Below are positions 29,643-29,713 of a DNA stretch of 29,713 nt, piece after piece. The notes below the pieces were generated by a model. That model ran no database searches, had not been told where the DNA came from, and saw nothing but the letters and a program-made list of their open reading frames with translations. The position numbers were made by a program, and so were the translations under genes. Origin of the DNA: DTFZ01 sp964510055 (GTDB taxonomy: Bacteria > Bacillota > Clostridia > Christensenellales > SZUA-584). The number at the start of each line of letters is the position of its first letter. Position 1 is the first letter of the stretch. Location of the stretch: positions 1-29,713 of the forward strand of contig CAZDZY010000034.1 in assembly GCA_964510055.1 (NCBI GenBank). The letters are read 5' to 3'.

Positions 29643-29713
29643 CGGGGTGTAGCGCAGTTTGGTAGCGCGTTTGGTTCGGGACCAAAAGGCCGCTGGTTCA
29701 AATCCAGTCACCT
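29643..29713 (+). tRNA. tRNA-Pro, anticodon CGG (cut by the window end)
   Basis: The acceptor begins CGGGGTG. The D-arm is GCGCAGTTTGGTAGCGC, the anticodon stem is TTTGG/CCAAA with loop TTCGGGA (anticodon CGG, codon CCG), and the T-arm contains GGTTCAAATCC. The window ends within the 3' acceptor strand, so the last bases and any CCA are not seen. It follows tRNA-Thr by 28 bases and should share its promoter. Confidence 0.92.

Noticed and set aside
29440..29685. 81-codon minus-strand ORF across the tRNA genes
   Set aside because: It is antisense to tRNA-Thr and tRNA-Pro and shows the NERIRTVDLLITNQLLYRLSY type sequence that is a known false gene call over tRNAs.

Overview
The window looks like the chromosome of a spore-forming Clostridia-type Firmicute. 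Support comes from spoVT, AGGAGG-type ribosome binding sites, consensus sigma-A promoters, TTG starts for two housekeeping genes, and a YxlE/YxlF/YxlG-like transporter cassette. No rRNA or phylogenetic marker is present, so I do not name a genus.

Layout. (1) 1-3382: the tail of an upstream gene, an array of 19-bp palindromes, then a one-promoter operon of an XRE/TPR regulator, a small PLDc_N membrane protein and a two-part ABC-2 transporter. (2) 3530-5144: a secreted DUF3298-type protein divergent from a TspO homologue, then a small two-helix membrane protein. (3) About 5145-7999: an AT-rich, gene-poor scar. I read in it an inverted, frameshifted parA/parB pair, a P-loop NTPase fragment, one intact lipoprotein gene and a further coding scrap. 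It is probably the decayed remains of an integrative element. (4) 8000-12114: spoVT, a vestigial 3' end of a second spoVT copy with matching long terminator hairpins, then a translationally coupled aconitase and two chromate-transporter half-proteins. (5) 12122-14517 (minus): an SDR, a nitroreductase and a D-2-hydroxyacid dehydrogenase in one operon that may be leaderless. (6) 14640-15884: cinA, followed by two strong hairpins.

(7) 15987-18874 (minus): a double zinc-ribbon membrane protein, a GNAT acetyltransferase, a cobamide-methyltransferase-like URO-D protein, and an unknown gene broken by an 11-bp tandem duplication. (8) 18909-21616: a YitT membrane protein, a tiny membrane protein, a Nudix hydrolase and a Phd/Doc toxin-antitoxin pair. 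(9) 21765-27356 (minus): the cell-wall precursor genes glmS and glmM, then trxB and an S41 protease. The protease reading frame is split so that its membrane anchor is on a separate ORF. (10) 27596-29445: an ArsR-like regulator coupled to an MFS exporter. (11) 29539-29713: tRNA-Thr(CGU) and a tRNA-Pro(CGG) cut by the window end.

No clearly novel multi-gene system is visible. The most notable signals are the palindrome array, the inverted parA/parB relic, the spoVT terminator duplication and two recent gene disruptions. All family assignments are from reading motifs by eye; no database search was run.
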